From assembly GCA_947625115.1 (NCBI GenBank), contig CANQND010000007.1, positions 1 to 63,697 on the forward strand: a stretch of DNA of 63,697 nucleotides, read 5' to 3'. The DNA comes from an uncultured Clostridia bacterium (GTDB lineage Bacteria > Bacillota > Clostridia > Christensenellales > CAG-314). Shown here piece by piece: positions 22,080 through 31,181 of this stretch (within the stretch, counting starts at the first letter, position 1; each line of letters opens with the position of its first letter). The notes under the pieces are model-generated. The model was not told the origin of the DNA and searched no databases. It saw nothing but the letters and a program-made list of their open reading frames with translations. The position numbers were made by a program, and so were the translations under genes.

Positions 22080-24011
22080 ATGGCAAAAGAAGTAATTTTC
22101 GGAACGCCCTTTGAAACGGGCGCGATATTGGGCGAAACGGAGAAAGCCGACAGCTTGGAACATTGGCAAACGGAACAGGGCGAAAAACTTGTTTTCCGTT
22201 GTCCTTTGGCGGAAAACGACATTGTGTACGGACTCGGCGAACAGGTTCGCGGCATAGATAAACGCGGCGGCAGATACGTAAGTTACAACACCGACAACCC
22301 TAACCACACCGACGATATGCTGTCTATGTACGGTTCGCACAATTTGATAGTGGTGGACGGCGACAAGCATTTCGGCGCATTTTTCGACACCCCATCTCGC
22401 GTTTTGTTTGAAATAGATTGGCAAAACAGCGGCGAAATAACGGTAACTTGCGACGGAAACGTCAAGGTGATAGAGTTGACGGGCGAAAGTTCCTACGCCA
22501 TAGTAAAAGAGTTTTTGTCGCTTATCGGGCGCAGTTACATTCCGCCTTTGTGGGCGTTCGGTTTCGGTCAAAGCCGTTGGGGTTACAAGCGGCAAAAAGA
22601 TTTCGACGAAGTGGCTGACGGCTATCGCAACGCAAACATACCTCTCGATTGGATCTGTATGGATATAGACTATATGGATAGGTTCATCGATTTTACCGTA
22701 AACAAAAAGCGTTTTCCCGATTTGAAAGGTTATGCCGAAAGTTTACGAAAGCGCGGCATACGTCTTGTGCCTATCGTAGACGCGGGCGTCAAGATAGAAC
22801 CCGGTAACGACACCTACGACACGGGCGTGCAAAACAATTACTTTTGCACCAATCACGAGGGCGGTTTTTTCAAAGCCGCGGTATGGCCGGGAATGACGCA
22901 TTTTCCTGATTTCTTCCAACCCGCCGTACGTGAGTGGTTCGGCAACGAATACCGCAAACTGACCGATCTCGGGATAGAGGGCTTCTGGAACGATATGAAC
23001 GAACCCGCAATTTTTTACAGCGAATACACGGGCATATTTAACGCGCTTACCCCCGCACCCACTTTGGAAAGCGAAAAGGAATCAAACGCTTACAAAGATT
23101 ACCGCAATTTCTACCACAATATCAACGGGCAAAGAGTCCTGCACGAAAAGGTCCACAATTTGTACGGCGCGCTTATGACGCAGGCGGCTGGCGAACAGTT
23201 GGACAAGATTTTACCGAACAGATATTTGCTGTTCAGCCGCGCCTCGTACGTCGGAGCGCATCGCTACGGCGGTATATGGACGGGCGACAACGCTTCCGAA
23301 TGGGATCACCTTGTGAGAAACGTAAAAATGATGCCGTCGCTCAATATGGTGGGCTTTTTGTACAGCGGCGCAGATACGGGCGGTTTCGGCGGCAATTGCG
23401 GCAGAGAACTTATGTTGAGGTGGCTTGCCTTTTCGGTATTTACGCCGCTTATGCGCAATCACTCGGCGTTGCTCACAAAAAAGCAAGAGTGTTTCCGTTA
23501 CGCCGACAATGAAGATTTCGCGGGAGTAATATCGTTGCGCTACAAGTTGTTGCCCTACATATATTCCGAATTTGTCAAAGCCGCGCTGGGCGGAGATATG
23601 TACATAAAACCGCTTTCTTTCGAGTACGGCGACGAGCGTTCCCGCCGCGTCGAGGACCAACTGTTGGTGGGCGATAGCATAATGATCGCGCCGTTTGTGC
23701 AAAAGGGACGAAAGACAAGAGAGGTGTGGCTGCCCGAGGATATGACCGAAGTCAGATACGACGGCAAATCGTTCTCTTGCCAAAAGGCGGAAAGCGGCGA
23801 ACATACCGTAAGCGCGCAACTCAACGAAGTTGTGTTTTACATACGCAAGGGCAAGTGCGTCCCCGTAACAAGAGGCGCGCAGTGTACCGACGAGGTAAAC
23901 CTTGACGACGTGGTGTTGTTGGGCGACGGCAAAGAATACCGTCAGTACGTTGACGACGGTCTTACCAAGCGCGTTTCCGCCGACAACATAAGGTTACTGC
24001 GTAGAAAGTAA
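22080..24011 (+). CDS. Glycoside hydrolase family 31 (alpha-glucosidase or related)
   Basis: A 643-residue cytoplasmic GH31 enzyme that removes alpha-linked glucose (or a related sugar) from non-reducing ends. The nucleophile motif GFWNDMNEPAIF is near residue 305. The later GGIWTGDNASEWDHL holds the general acid, and SGADTGGFGGN is the conserved GH31 segment after it. An N-terminal beta-sandwich precedes the barrel (VYGLGEQVRGIDKRGGRYVS). I start at ATG 22080, eight bases after AAAGG, rather than at ATG 22074. There is no signal peptide, so it acts on imported oligosaccharides or internal glycogen products. It ends in a strong terminator and is separate from the glycogen operon, but functionally linked. 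Confidence 0.93.
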   Translation: MAKEVIFGTPFETGAILGETEKADSLEHWQTEQGEKLVFRCPLAENDIVYGLGEQVRGIDKRGGRYVSYNTDNPNHTDDMLSMYGSHNLIVVDGDKHFGAFFDTPSRVLFEIDWQNSGEITVTCDGNVKVIELTGESSYAIVKEFLSLIGRSYIPPLWAFGFGQSRWGYKRQKDFDEVADGYRNANIPLDWICMDIDYMDRFIDFTVNKKRFPDLKGYAESLRKRGIRLVPIVDAGVKIEPGNDTYDTGVQNNYFCTNHEGGFFKAAVWPGMTHFPDFFQPAVREWFGNEYRKLTDLGIEGFWNDMNEPAIFYSEYTGIFNALTPAPTLESEKESNAYKDYRNFYHNINGQRVLHEKVHNLYGALMTQAAGEQLDKILPNRYLLFSRASYVGAHRYGGIWTGDNASEWDHLVRNVKMMPSLNMVGFLYSGADTGGFGGNCGRELMLRWLAFSVFTPLMRNHSALLTKKQECFRYADNEDFAGVISLRYKLLPYIYSEFVKAALGGDMYIKPLSFEYGDERSRRVEDQLLVGDSIMIAPFVQKGRKTREVWLPEDMTEVRYDGKSFSCQKAESGEHTVSAQLNEVVFYIRKGKCVPVTRGAQCTDEVNLDDVVLLGDGKEYRQYVDDGLTKRVSADNIRLLRRK

Positions 24012-24035
24012 AAGTTTTTTGAAGTTGACAAACAA

Positions 24036-24074
24036 ACTGCCCTCTCGCCGATTGCGACAGGGCAGTATTTTTTG
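24036..24074 (+). terminator. Terminator after the GH31 gene
   Basis: Stem ACTGCCCT/AGGGCAGT with an inner CTCGC/GCGA pairing, then ATTTTTTT. Confidence 0.85.
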
Positions 24075-24099
24075 AAATTTGTCGTACGGTAAAATCGAA

Positions 24100-25095
24100 T
24101 TACCGTTCGTTGTCTTTCGGGTCCGTCCCCTCGTCGTTAAGGGCGGCGTCCGTTTCGGGGGTTTGAGCAGGCAACTCGTCACCGCGTTTGCGTTTCAGGC
24201 GCAGGTTGGGTACAAGTTCCACCAAAACGACGGCGCAAATAACCAACACTCCGCCGACAATTGTTTGCCACACAAAGTTTTCCAAGCCTATCGCCATTGA
24301 CAAAAACGCTCCTATCGGCGATTCGCAAGACATTATCAACGAGGTTTCGGAGGGACTCAAATGCAGTTGGGCAAACGTTTGCGCGTAGTAGGCGAACGTC
24401 GTTCCGCCGAACACGACAATGGCAAGCCGCCAACTCACCTTACCCATATCCAAAGACAGCGCGGCATAGCGGTTGCTCTCAAAAATAACCGTGTACAGAA
24501 CAAACAACGCCGCCGCAAAAGTCACTTGCCAAAAAGTCAATTGCACGTAGTCCGTCTTGTTCTTTTTCAAGATGTAGTCCGCCCACACGATCTGCAAAGC
24601 AAAGCACAATGCGCCCAAAAGCGTTATCATATCGCCTTTGACGGACGCGCCGCTTTCGTTTTTGCTGAAATTCAACACCACAAAACCAACTATCGCGACG
24701 GCGGCTCCCACAAAAATACTCCAATGCGGACGTTTGCGGTACGCTATCCAAGCTATGAACGGAACCAAAACTATGTAGGCGGCGGTAAAAAATCCGCTAT
24801 GCGACGGAGTGGTGTATTTTATCCCTATCAACTGTGTGGAAAAGCCGACAAAGAGCAACGCTCCTCCCACCAAACCGTAGAGGACGGAATGTTTTTCCAA
24901 CCGTATTTTTTTGTTGAAAATAACGGCAAGCAACAACGCCGACAGCCCGAAACGCATTGCGTTTATCAACTGAGGGGTGTCGGTAAAGCCGAGATTGAGC
25001 AGTTGAGCGTTGAGGATAAACCCCGCTCCCCAAAATACGGCTACCGCGCCGAGCATTATCAAACCGATAAGGTGTTGTCTTTGTTCTTTACTCAT
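24100..25095 (-). CDS. EamA/DMT-family transporter
   Basis: A 331-residue inner-membrane protein with ten predicted helices in two EamA repeats (LIGLIMLGAVAVFWGAGFIL... and WRLAIVVFGGTTFAYYAQTF... halves). The tail LKRKRGDELPAQTPETDA is charged and cytoplasmic. DMT proteins export or import small metabolites; the substrate cannot be read from sequence. The gene has its own perfect promoter and a 105-base leader containing an intrinsic terminator before the ATG, which implies ligand-dependent or other attenuation control (see the leader entry). The ribosome site is weak (AGAAG). Confidence 0.9.
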   Translation of the reverse strand: MSKEQRQHLIGLIMLGAVAVFWGAGFILNAQLLNLGFTDTPQLINAMRFGLSALLLAVIFNKKIRLEKHSVLYGLVGGALLFVGFSTQLIGIKYTTPSHSGFFTAAYIVLVPFIAWIAYRKRPHWSIFVGAAVAIVGFVVLNFSKNESGASVKGDMITLLGALCFALQIVWADYILKKNKTDYVQLTFWQVTFAAALFVLYTVIFESNRYAALSLDMGKVSWRLAIVVFGGTTFAYYAQTFAQLHLSPSETSLIMSCESPIGAFLSMAIGLENFVWQTIVGGVLVICAVVLVELVPNLRLKRKRGDELPAQTPETDAALNDEGTDPKDNER

Positions 25096-25201
25096 CTTCT
25101 AAAAATAAAACGGCAAACTAAAATATTAGTCTGTCGTTGAATTGCCGAGGCGAATGGACACGGGATTTCTCCCACATTTCCGTCGGATATTACCTTTTAT
25201 G
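25096..25201 (-). promoter_or_regulatory. Candidate attenuator/riboswitch leader of the EamA transporter
   Basis: Transcription from the promoter at 25208-25236 gives a leader of about 105 nt. It contains a GGGA-GAAA-TCCC hairpin (25173-25162), possible closing arms CCGA (25187-25184) and TCGG (25149-25146), and a terminator in which CGGCAA (25148-25143) pairs with TTGCCG (25116-25111), followed by TTTTATTTTT. TCGG belongs to both the closing stem and the terminator arm, so the two structures exclude each other. This is what an ON riboswitch would look like. I could not match it to TPP, purine, preQ1, SAM, fluoride, THF or guanidine-I patterns. Confidence 0.55.
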
Positions 25202-25207
25202 TGATAT

Positions 25208-25236
25208 ATTATATACCGATTTTGCGAAATTGTCAA
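25208..25236 (-). promoter_or_regulatory. Consensus promoter of the EamA leader RNA
   Basis: Minus-strand TTGACA (25236-25231), 17-bp spacer, TATAAT (25213-25208). Both hexamers are perfect. Confidence 0.85.
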
Positions 25237-25310
25237 CAAAACGAAGAAAAATGAATTTGCGCCAAATATATATTAAGCAAAAATTTTGCGCACGATATTA
25301 TTTCAAATAA

Positions 25311-25339
25311 TTGCTTTTAATTTGAAGTAATGTTAAAAT
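25311..25339 (+). promoter_or_regulatory. Promoter of the malQ-glgB-glgP-GH13 operon
   Basis: TTGCTT (25311-25316), 17-bp spacer, TAAAAT (25334-25339), in a very AT-rich stretch about 60 bases before malQ. Confidence 0.6.
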
Positions 25340-25397
25340 ATATTTTGCAGTTAAAATATTTATTGCAAAAATTTATACAAACTTTATTGAGGAAACT

Positions 25398-26870
25398 ATG
25401 AGATCAAGCGGAATTTTGTTGCATATCACCTCATTGCCGAGCGCGAGCGGAGTGGGAACTCTTGCCGAAACGGACAAATTTATCGAATTTTTAAGGGCGT
25501 CAAAACAGCGTTATTGGCAAATTCTGCCCATAACCCCCACCGATTTTGTCAATTCTCCCTATGCTTCGCCGTCGGCTTTTGCGGGAAACACTCTCGTTAT
25601 CGACGCAGAGGAACTTTGCCGTACGGGTTTGATAAGCGAAGAATCTTTGTCGGAAAGTCTGCGCGCCCGCGGCAACGACTACGGTTATGCAATCGAGTGC
25701 AAAGAAAAACTTTTGAGAGAGGCTTTTGCCAATTTTGTAAAAAACAATCCTCCCCAAGACTACGTTGAGTTTTGCGAACGCAACGACTATTGGCTGAAAG
25801 ATTACGCGTTGTTTTGCGCGGTAAAAAAATACTTTAACGGCAAATCTTGGTTGGAATGGGACGACGACGATATTCGTATGCGTAAGGAAGAGGCTATTGC
25901 AAAGTACTCGCAACTTCTTTCGGACGAAACGGACTTCGTCGTTTTTTGTCAGTATATTTTCGACAAACAGTGGAAAACTTTCCGTGCCAAACTTGCCAAG
26001 TCGGGCATAAAACTTATCGGGGACATACCTATCTATGTGGCGTACGATTCCGCAGACGTGTGGGCGCACCCCGAGCTGTTTGTTTTGACTCCCGATCGCC
26101 GACCCGATTGGGTTGCGGGCGTTCCTCCCGACTACTTCTCGGAGGACGGTCAGTTGTGGGGCAATCCGCTGTACGATTGGGAAGCGATGAAAAGACAAAA
26201 ATTTGATTGGTGGACGCGCCGCGTAGGCAAATGCGCCGAAATGATGGACGTGTTGCGCATAGATCATTTCCGCGCGTTCGACAGCTACTACGCGATAAAG
26301 TACGGCGAAAAGACGGCTCGTCACGGACATTGGCTGAAAGGTATCGGCTACGAATTTCTCAAACACATTATGGACGCGTTCCCCGAGCTTACGATAATTG
26401 CCGAAGATTTGGGCGACATTCCCAAGAGCGTGTTGGATCTGAGGGACAAATGCGGCTTGGCGGGAATGAAAATAGTGCAATTCGGTTGCGACGGCAATCC
26501 CGACAATCCTTTTTTGCCCGCAAACTTCAACGAACATTGCGTTGCCTACCTCGGTACTCACGACAACGACACCACGGTGGGTTGGTGGCAAAGTCTGGAA
26601 GAATGGCAACGTCAAAAGGCATTGGAAGTGACGGGGCTTGCCGACGGCGAACACATTGCGCGCAATTTGCTCGCGCTTCTTGCGCAAAGCCGCGCCGAAT
26701 TGGTAATTTACAGTATGCAGGATATTGCCGAGGACGATACGCGCGCCCGTATGAACACGCCGGGTACGCTGGGTTGTTGGAAATATATGGCAAAACGCGG
26801 CGATTTCTCGCAACGTAACGCAAATTGGCTCAAAAAACTTACGGTGGAAACGCACCGCACGGAGGATTGA
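25398..26870 (+). CDS. malQ: 4-alpha-glucanotransferase (amylomaltase)
   Basis: A 490-residue GH77 enzyme that transfers alpha-1,4-glucan chains between acceptors. N-terminal MRSSGILLHITSLPSASGVG and LPITPTDFVNSPYAS are hallmark GH77 segments. The nucleophile lies in DVLRIDHFRAF (Asp near 289), the acid in IIAEDLGDIP and the third acid in GTHDNDTTVGWW. First gene of a four-gene operon; GGAGGATTGAT at its end is the ribosome site of glgB, and only one base separates the two genes. It reshapes glucans for phosphorolysis by glgP. Length and motifs are complete. Confidence 0.96.
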   Translation: MRSSGILLHITSLPSASGVGTLAETDKFIEFLRASKQRYWQILPITPTDFVNSPYASPSAFAGNTLVIDAEELCRTGLISEESLSESLRARGNDYGYAIECKEKLLREAFANFVKNNPPQDYVEFCERNDYWLKDYALFCAVKKYFNGKSWLEWDDDDIRMRKEEAIAKYSQLLSDETDFVVFCQYIFDKQWKTFRAKLAKSGIKLIGDIPIYVAYDSADVWAHPELFVLTPDRRPDWVAGVPPDYFSEDGQLWGNPLYDWEAMKRQKFDWWTRRVGKCAEMMDVLRIDHFRAFDSYYAIKYGEKTARHGHWLKGIGYEFLKHIMDAFPELTIIAEDLGDIPKSVLDLRDKCGLAGMKIVQFGCDGNPDNPFLPANFNEHCVAYLGTHDNDTTVGWWQSLEEWQRQKALEVTGLADGEHIARNLLALLAQSRAELVIYSMQDIAEDDTRARMNTPGTLGCWKYMAKRGDFSQRNANWLKKLTVETHRTED

Positions 26871-26871
26871 T

Positions 26872-28764
26872 ATGGCAAACAGATTTACGAATTTTTACAA
26901 CGGCGACAGCGACAACGCCTACGAATTGTTGGGCTGTCACAGATTACGCAAAGGGCTTTACCACTTCGCGGTGTGGGCTCCCAACGCCAAGGACGTGTGC
27001 GTTGTAGGCGACTTCAACAATTGGCTGTTTGCGCACGACAAAATGACGCTTGTGGACGGTATCTGGCAAATAACGGTAGAGGCGCGCCACGGAGATTGCT
27101 ACAAATACGCAATCACAACTCAAAACGGCAGCATACTCTACAAGGCGGATCCCTACGCAACGTACTCGGAAGTTCGCCCCAAAACGGCGAGCATAGTCTA
27201 CGACCCCGATGAACCGTTCGTCTGGTCCGACGACAAGTGGATCGAGCGGCAAAAGAAAAAGGACATTTACAAAAGTCCCGTCAATATCTACGAGGTGCAT
27301 GCGGGCAGTTGGCGTCGTCATTACGACGGGCGTATGTACAGCTATCGCGATCTCGCCAAATATCTTGTACCCTATGTCAAAAAGATGGGCTACACTCACG
27401 TGGAATTTCTGCCCCTTTCCGAACACCCCTACGACGGCAGTTGGGGCTATCAGTCAACGGGATTTTACTCTCCCACCAGCCGTTACGGCACCCCCGACGA
27501 CCTCAAATATCTTATCAACAAATTCCACAAAGCGGGCATAGGCGTCATTTTGGATTGGGTCCCCGCTCATTTCTGCAAAGACGCGCACGGTTTGATAGAG
27601 TTTGACGGCACCTGCTGTTACGAAAGCGCGGACGAATTCAAAAAAGAACATAAAAATTGGGGTACGCGTATATTCGATTACTCCCGTTACGAAGTGCAAA
27701 GTTTTCTCATTTCCAACGCGGCGTATTGGCTGAAAGAATTTCACTTCGACGGTTTGCGCGTGGACGCAGTGGCAAGTATGCTCTATCTCGACTACGACAG
27801 GCGCGACGGCGAGTGGCGACCCAACAAGTGGGGCGGCAAAGAAAATCTCGAAGCTATCGACTTCTTGCGTAAGTTGAGTTGCAAAGTATTTGAGATATGC
27901 CCCTACGCGTTGTTCGTCGCGGAGGAATCGACGGCTTTCCCCAAAGTTACTCATCCCACTTACGTGGGCGGTTTGGGCTTCAACTACAAGTGGAATATGG
28001 GCTGGATGAACGACGTGCTGTCCTATATGAAAACGGACACGCTGTGGCGCGCGGAACACCACAATCAACTCACTTTCTCTATGTGCTACGCCTATTCCGA
28101 AAACTTTATTTTGCCGCTTTCTCACGACGAAGTGGTACATATGAAAGGCAGCCTCATAAACAAGATGTTCGGCGACTACGACAGCAAATTCGCCCAACTC
28201 AAAGCGTTGTTGGGGTTTCAGTACGCTCACCCCGGCAAAAAGCTCAACTTTATGGGCGTGGAACTTGCGCAGTGGAACGAGTGGAGCGAGAGCAGAGAAT
28301 TGGATTGGATGCTGTTGACCTATCCCAAACACGACAGTCACAAACTTTTCGTGCAGCAGCTCAACGACGTGTACAAAAAGTACAAACCGCTCTACCAAAA
28401 CGATTCCGATTGGCAAGGTTTCCGTTGGTTGCTTCCCGACGACAGCGCAAACAACGTGCTTGCCTTTGAACGTATCGACAAGCGCGGCAATATCGTGCTT
28501 GTGTTGATCAATTTCAGTATCTACGACTACCGCAAGTATGGGTTCTTTATGGACGCGGGCGACTACCGACTTATTCTCGACAGCGACGAATCGCGTTACG
28601 GCGGCAGAGGAGTGGATGTCGTTGCGGACGTGTCCACGACGCAAGAGGGCTACGCCGAGTTCACAATACCCGCGGCAAGCGTGTTGTACTACTACAAACC
28701 TGCCGCAACTCGCAAAAAAAGCGCGCAAAAACTTACAGATTCACACGGAGAAAAAAGTAGATGA
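26872..28764 (+). CDS. glgB: 1,4-alpha-glucan branching enzyme
   Basis: A 630-residue GH13 branching enzyme that introduces alpha-1,6 branches into glycogen. The N-terminal CBM48-like domain (FAVWAPNAKDVCVVGDFNNW) is followed by the barrel: EVHAGSWRRH, GVILDWVPAHF, nucleophile in GLRVDAVASMLYLDY (Asp near 297), acid in FVAEESTAFP, and LSHDEVVH. The C-terminal beta-domain ends SVLYYYKP with a basic tail. It overlaps glgP by four bases (ATGA), so the two are translationally coupled. glgC and glgA (glucan synthesis) are not in this window. Confidence 0.96.
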   Translation: MANRFTNFYNGDSDNAYELLGCHRLRKGLYHFAVWAPNAKDVCVVGDFNNWLFAHDKMTLVDGIWQITVEARHGDCYKYAITTQNGSILYKADPYATYSEVRPKTASIVYDPDEPFVWSDDKWIERQKKKDIYKSPVNIYEVHAGSWRRHYDGRMYSYRDLAKYLVPYVKKMGYTHVEFLPLSEHPYDGSWGYQSTGFYSPTSRYGTPDDLKYLINKFHKAGIGVILDWVPAHFCKDAHGLIEFDGTCCYESADEFKKEHKNWGTRIFDYSRYEVQSFLISNAAYWLKEFHFDGLRVDAVASMLYLDYDRRDGEWRPNKWGGKENLEAIDFLRKLSCKVFEICPYALFVAEESTAFPKVTHPTYVGGLGFNYKWNMGWMNDVLSYMKTDTLWRAEHHNQLTFSMCYAYSENFILPLSHDEVVHMKGSLINKMFGDYDSKFAQLKALLGFQYAHPGKKLNFMGVELAQWNEWSESRELDWMLLTYPKHDSHKLFVQQLNDVYKKYKPLYQNDSDWQGFRWLLPDDSANNVLAFERIDKRGNIVLVLINFSIYDYRKYGFFMDAGDYRLILDSDESRYGGRGVDVVADVSTTQEGYAEFTIPAASVLYYYKPAATRKKSAQKLTDSHGEKSR

Positions 28765-31181
28765 CGACAACAAATAACGGTTTGACCAAAGCACGGATAA
28801 AGGATATGATAGAAAGTGCCTCCAACAAGGCATACGGCATTTCGGCAAGCGAACTTACCAACGCGCAGTTGTACAAGTGCGTGGCAAGCGTGGTGCGCGA
28901 TATGCTTTTGGAAAAGCGCACGGCGTTCAACCGCCAGCACAAAGCGCGCGACAGAAAAAGAGTTCACTACCTTTCAATGGAATTTTTGATGGGGCGCAGT
29001 TTGAAAAACAATCTTTTCAATATGGAAATGGAAAGTTTGTTTGCCGATACTATCAAAAAATACTACTACGTTGACATCGAGGATCTTTACGACTGCGAAC
29101 CGGACGCAGGTTTGGGCAACGGCGGTTTGGGCAGACTTGCCGCCTGTTATCTCGATTGCCTTGCCAAGGAGAACTATCCCGTAATGGGACATTCGTTGCG
29201 TTTCGAATACGGATTTTTTCAACAAAAAATTGTGGACGGTTGGCAAACGGAACTGCCCGAAAATTGGTTGCCGGGCGGCGAAGTGTGGTTGAAAGAACGC
29301 GCCGACAAAACGCAGGTGGTGCGTTTCGGCGGTGAAGTGAAAGAAATCTGGACCGATCAGGGACCCGTTTACGAACAGGTAAACTGTCAGGAAGTAAAGG
29401 CTTTCCCCTACGATATGGTCGTAGAGGGCTACGGCGCGCCTGCCGTCGGCGTTTTGCGGTTGTGGGCGGCACGTCCCAACAAGCCTTTCGATTTCCGCAC
29501 GTTCGGTCAGGGCGAATATCTCCGCGCGTTGGAAGAACAATCTCAGGCGGAGATGATAACAAAAGTTCTGTACCCCAACGACGATCACGAAGAGGGCAAA
29601 ACTCTGCGTTTGAAACAGGAATACTTTTTGGTTTCCGCCGCAATGCAGAACATCGCCGCCGACCACTACAAGCGTTACGGCAACTTTGACAAATTCACCG
29701 ATTTGGTTGCGGTGCATATCAACGACACGCACCCCGCCCTTTGCGGTCCCGAGCTTATGCGTATATTCATAGACGAATATCATATGGATTGGGACAAGGC
29801 TTGGAATATGGTAAAATCGGTAACCGCCTACACAAATCACACGGTAATGGCGGAGGCTTTGGAGTGTTGGCCCGAATATATTTTCCAACGTCTTTTGCCG
29901 CGTATTTATCAGATAATCGTGGAAATAAACGAGCGCGCCTGCAAGGACTTTTTTGATAAAACTCAGGATTTCAAAAAGGTTTCCGACCTCGCCGTCATCG
30001 CTTACGGTCAGGTTCGTATGGCAAACTTGTCCATTATTTCTTCTCACAGCGTCAACGGCGTGTCCGAACTGCACAGCGACATTCTCAAAAAGAATTTGTT
30101 CAAAAATTTCTACGATCTGCAACCCGATTTGTTTACCAACGTCACCAACGGAATTGCACACCGCAGATGGTTGTGTCAAGCCAACAAGGGATTGACGGAT
30201 TTGATAAAGGAACTTATCGGCGACGGATTTGTTTCCGACGCAAGTCAGCTTACCAAGCTGAACGCGTTTTTGGACGACGCCAACGTTCACAAGCGTATGG
30301 CGAAGATAAAACTTGCCAACAAGGAGCGTTTCGCTCAACGCGCAATGCAAAAGCTCGGCGTAAGGATAGATCCCGAAACGCGTTTTGACGTGCAGATAAA
30401 ACGACTGCACGAGTACAAACGTCAGCTGTTAAACGTGCTGAAAATTGTTTCGCTTTACCACGATCTCAAAGAAAACCCCGATTTGGACGTAACTCCCCAA
30501 ACCTTTATTTTCGGCGCGAAAGCCGCTCCGAGCTACTACGCCGCAAAGGAAGTTATCAAACTTATTTGTTGCATACAAAAAGATTTGGAGGCTCACCCCG
30601 ATATTCGCAAAAAGTTGAACGTCGTATTTATGGAAAATTACTGCGTAACTATGGCGGAGGAACTTATTCCCGCGGCGGAAATTTCCGAACAAATTTCTTT
30701 GGCTGGCAAGGAAGCGAGCGGCACGAGCAATATGAAGTTTATGATCAACGGCGCAATCACCTTGGGAACAATGGACGGCGCAAACGTGGAAATTCACGAC
30801 AGCGTTGGCGACGACAACATATTTATCTTCGGTATGGACGCCCGCGAAGTGGAAGAACTGTGGGAAACGGGCTACAACAGCACTTCCTACTATTTCAAGA
30901 TACCCAAGTTGCGCGTAATAATAGAAGAACTCAACAATGGCTTTGCGGGAGAAACTTTTGAAAACATAAGCAACTATCTGTTGCGCAGTTATCCCGTTGC
31001 GGATCCCTATATGTGTTTTGCCGATTTCTCCGACTATATGGCAGTCTACGACAGGCTTGACGAAGCGTACAAAGATATTGACCGCTGGAACAAAATGTCT
31101 TTGAAAAATATTGCGGAATCGGGGCGTTTTGCCGCAGACAGAGCCGTCAAGGAATACGCCGAAAGAATTTGGAGAATGTAA
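28761..31181 (+). CDS. glgP: Glycogen/alpha-glucan phosphorylase
   Basis: An 806-residue GT35 phosphorylase that releases glucose 1-phosphate from glycogen or maltodextrins. N-terminal VHYLSMEFLMGR and the active-site GLGNGGLGRLAAC are present. The pyridoxal-phosphate site EASGTSNMKFMINGA carries the lysine near residue 658, followed by the glucose-site GTMDGANVEI. Full length for the family. It overlaps glgB at the start and the GH13 gene at the end (TAATG), so it is central to the operon. Its product feeds glycolysis after conversion to glucose 6-phosphate. Confidence 0.97.
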   Translation: MTTTNNGLTKARIKDMIESASNKAYGISASELTNAQLYKCVASVVRDMLLEKRTAFNRQHKARDRKRVHYLSMEFLMGRSLKNNLFNMEMESLFADTIKKYYYVDIEDLYDCEPDAGLGNGGLGRLAACYLDCLAKENYPVMGHSLRFEYGFFQQKIVDGWQTELPENWLPGGEVWLKERADKTQVVRFGGEVKEIWTDQGPVYEQVNCQEVKAFPYDMVVEGYGAPAVGVLRLWAARPNKPFDFRTFGQGEYLRALEEQSQAEMITKVLYPNDDHEEGKTLRLKQEYFLVSAAMQNIAADHYKRYGNFDKFTDLVAVHINDTHPALCGPELMRIFIDEYHMDWDKAWNMVKSVTAYTNHTVMAEALECWPEYIFQRLLPRIYQIIVEINERACKDFFDKTQDFKKVSDLAVIAYGQVRMANLSIISSHSVNGVSELHSDILKKNLFKNFYDLQPDLFTNVTNGIAHRRWLCQANKGLTDLIKELIGDGFVSDASQLTKLNAFLDDANVHKRMAKIKLANKERFAQRAMQKLGVRIDPETRFDVQIKRLHEYKRQLLNVLKIVSLYHDLKENPDLDVTPQTFIFGAKAAPSYYAAKEVIKLICCIQKDLEAHPDIRKKLNVVFMENYCVTMAEELIPAAEISEQISLAGKEASGTSNMKFMINGAITLGTMDGANVEIHDSVGDDNIFIFGMDAREVEELWETGYNSTSYYFKIPKLRVIIEELNNGFAGETFENISNYLLRSYPVADPYMCFADFSDYMAVYDRLDEAYKDIDRWNKMSLKNIAESGRFAADRAVKEYAERIWRM

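Noticed and set aside
25096-25201. TPP, purine, preQ1, THF, SAM, fluoride or guanidine-I riboswitch assignment for the EamA leader.
   Set aside because: The conserved core strings of those classes, as I know them, are not present; I therefore report an unassigned attenuator.
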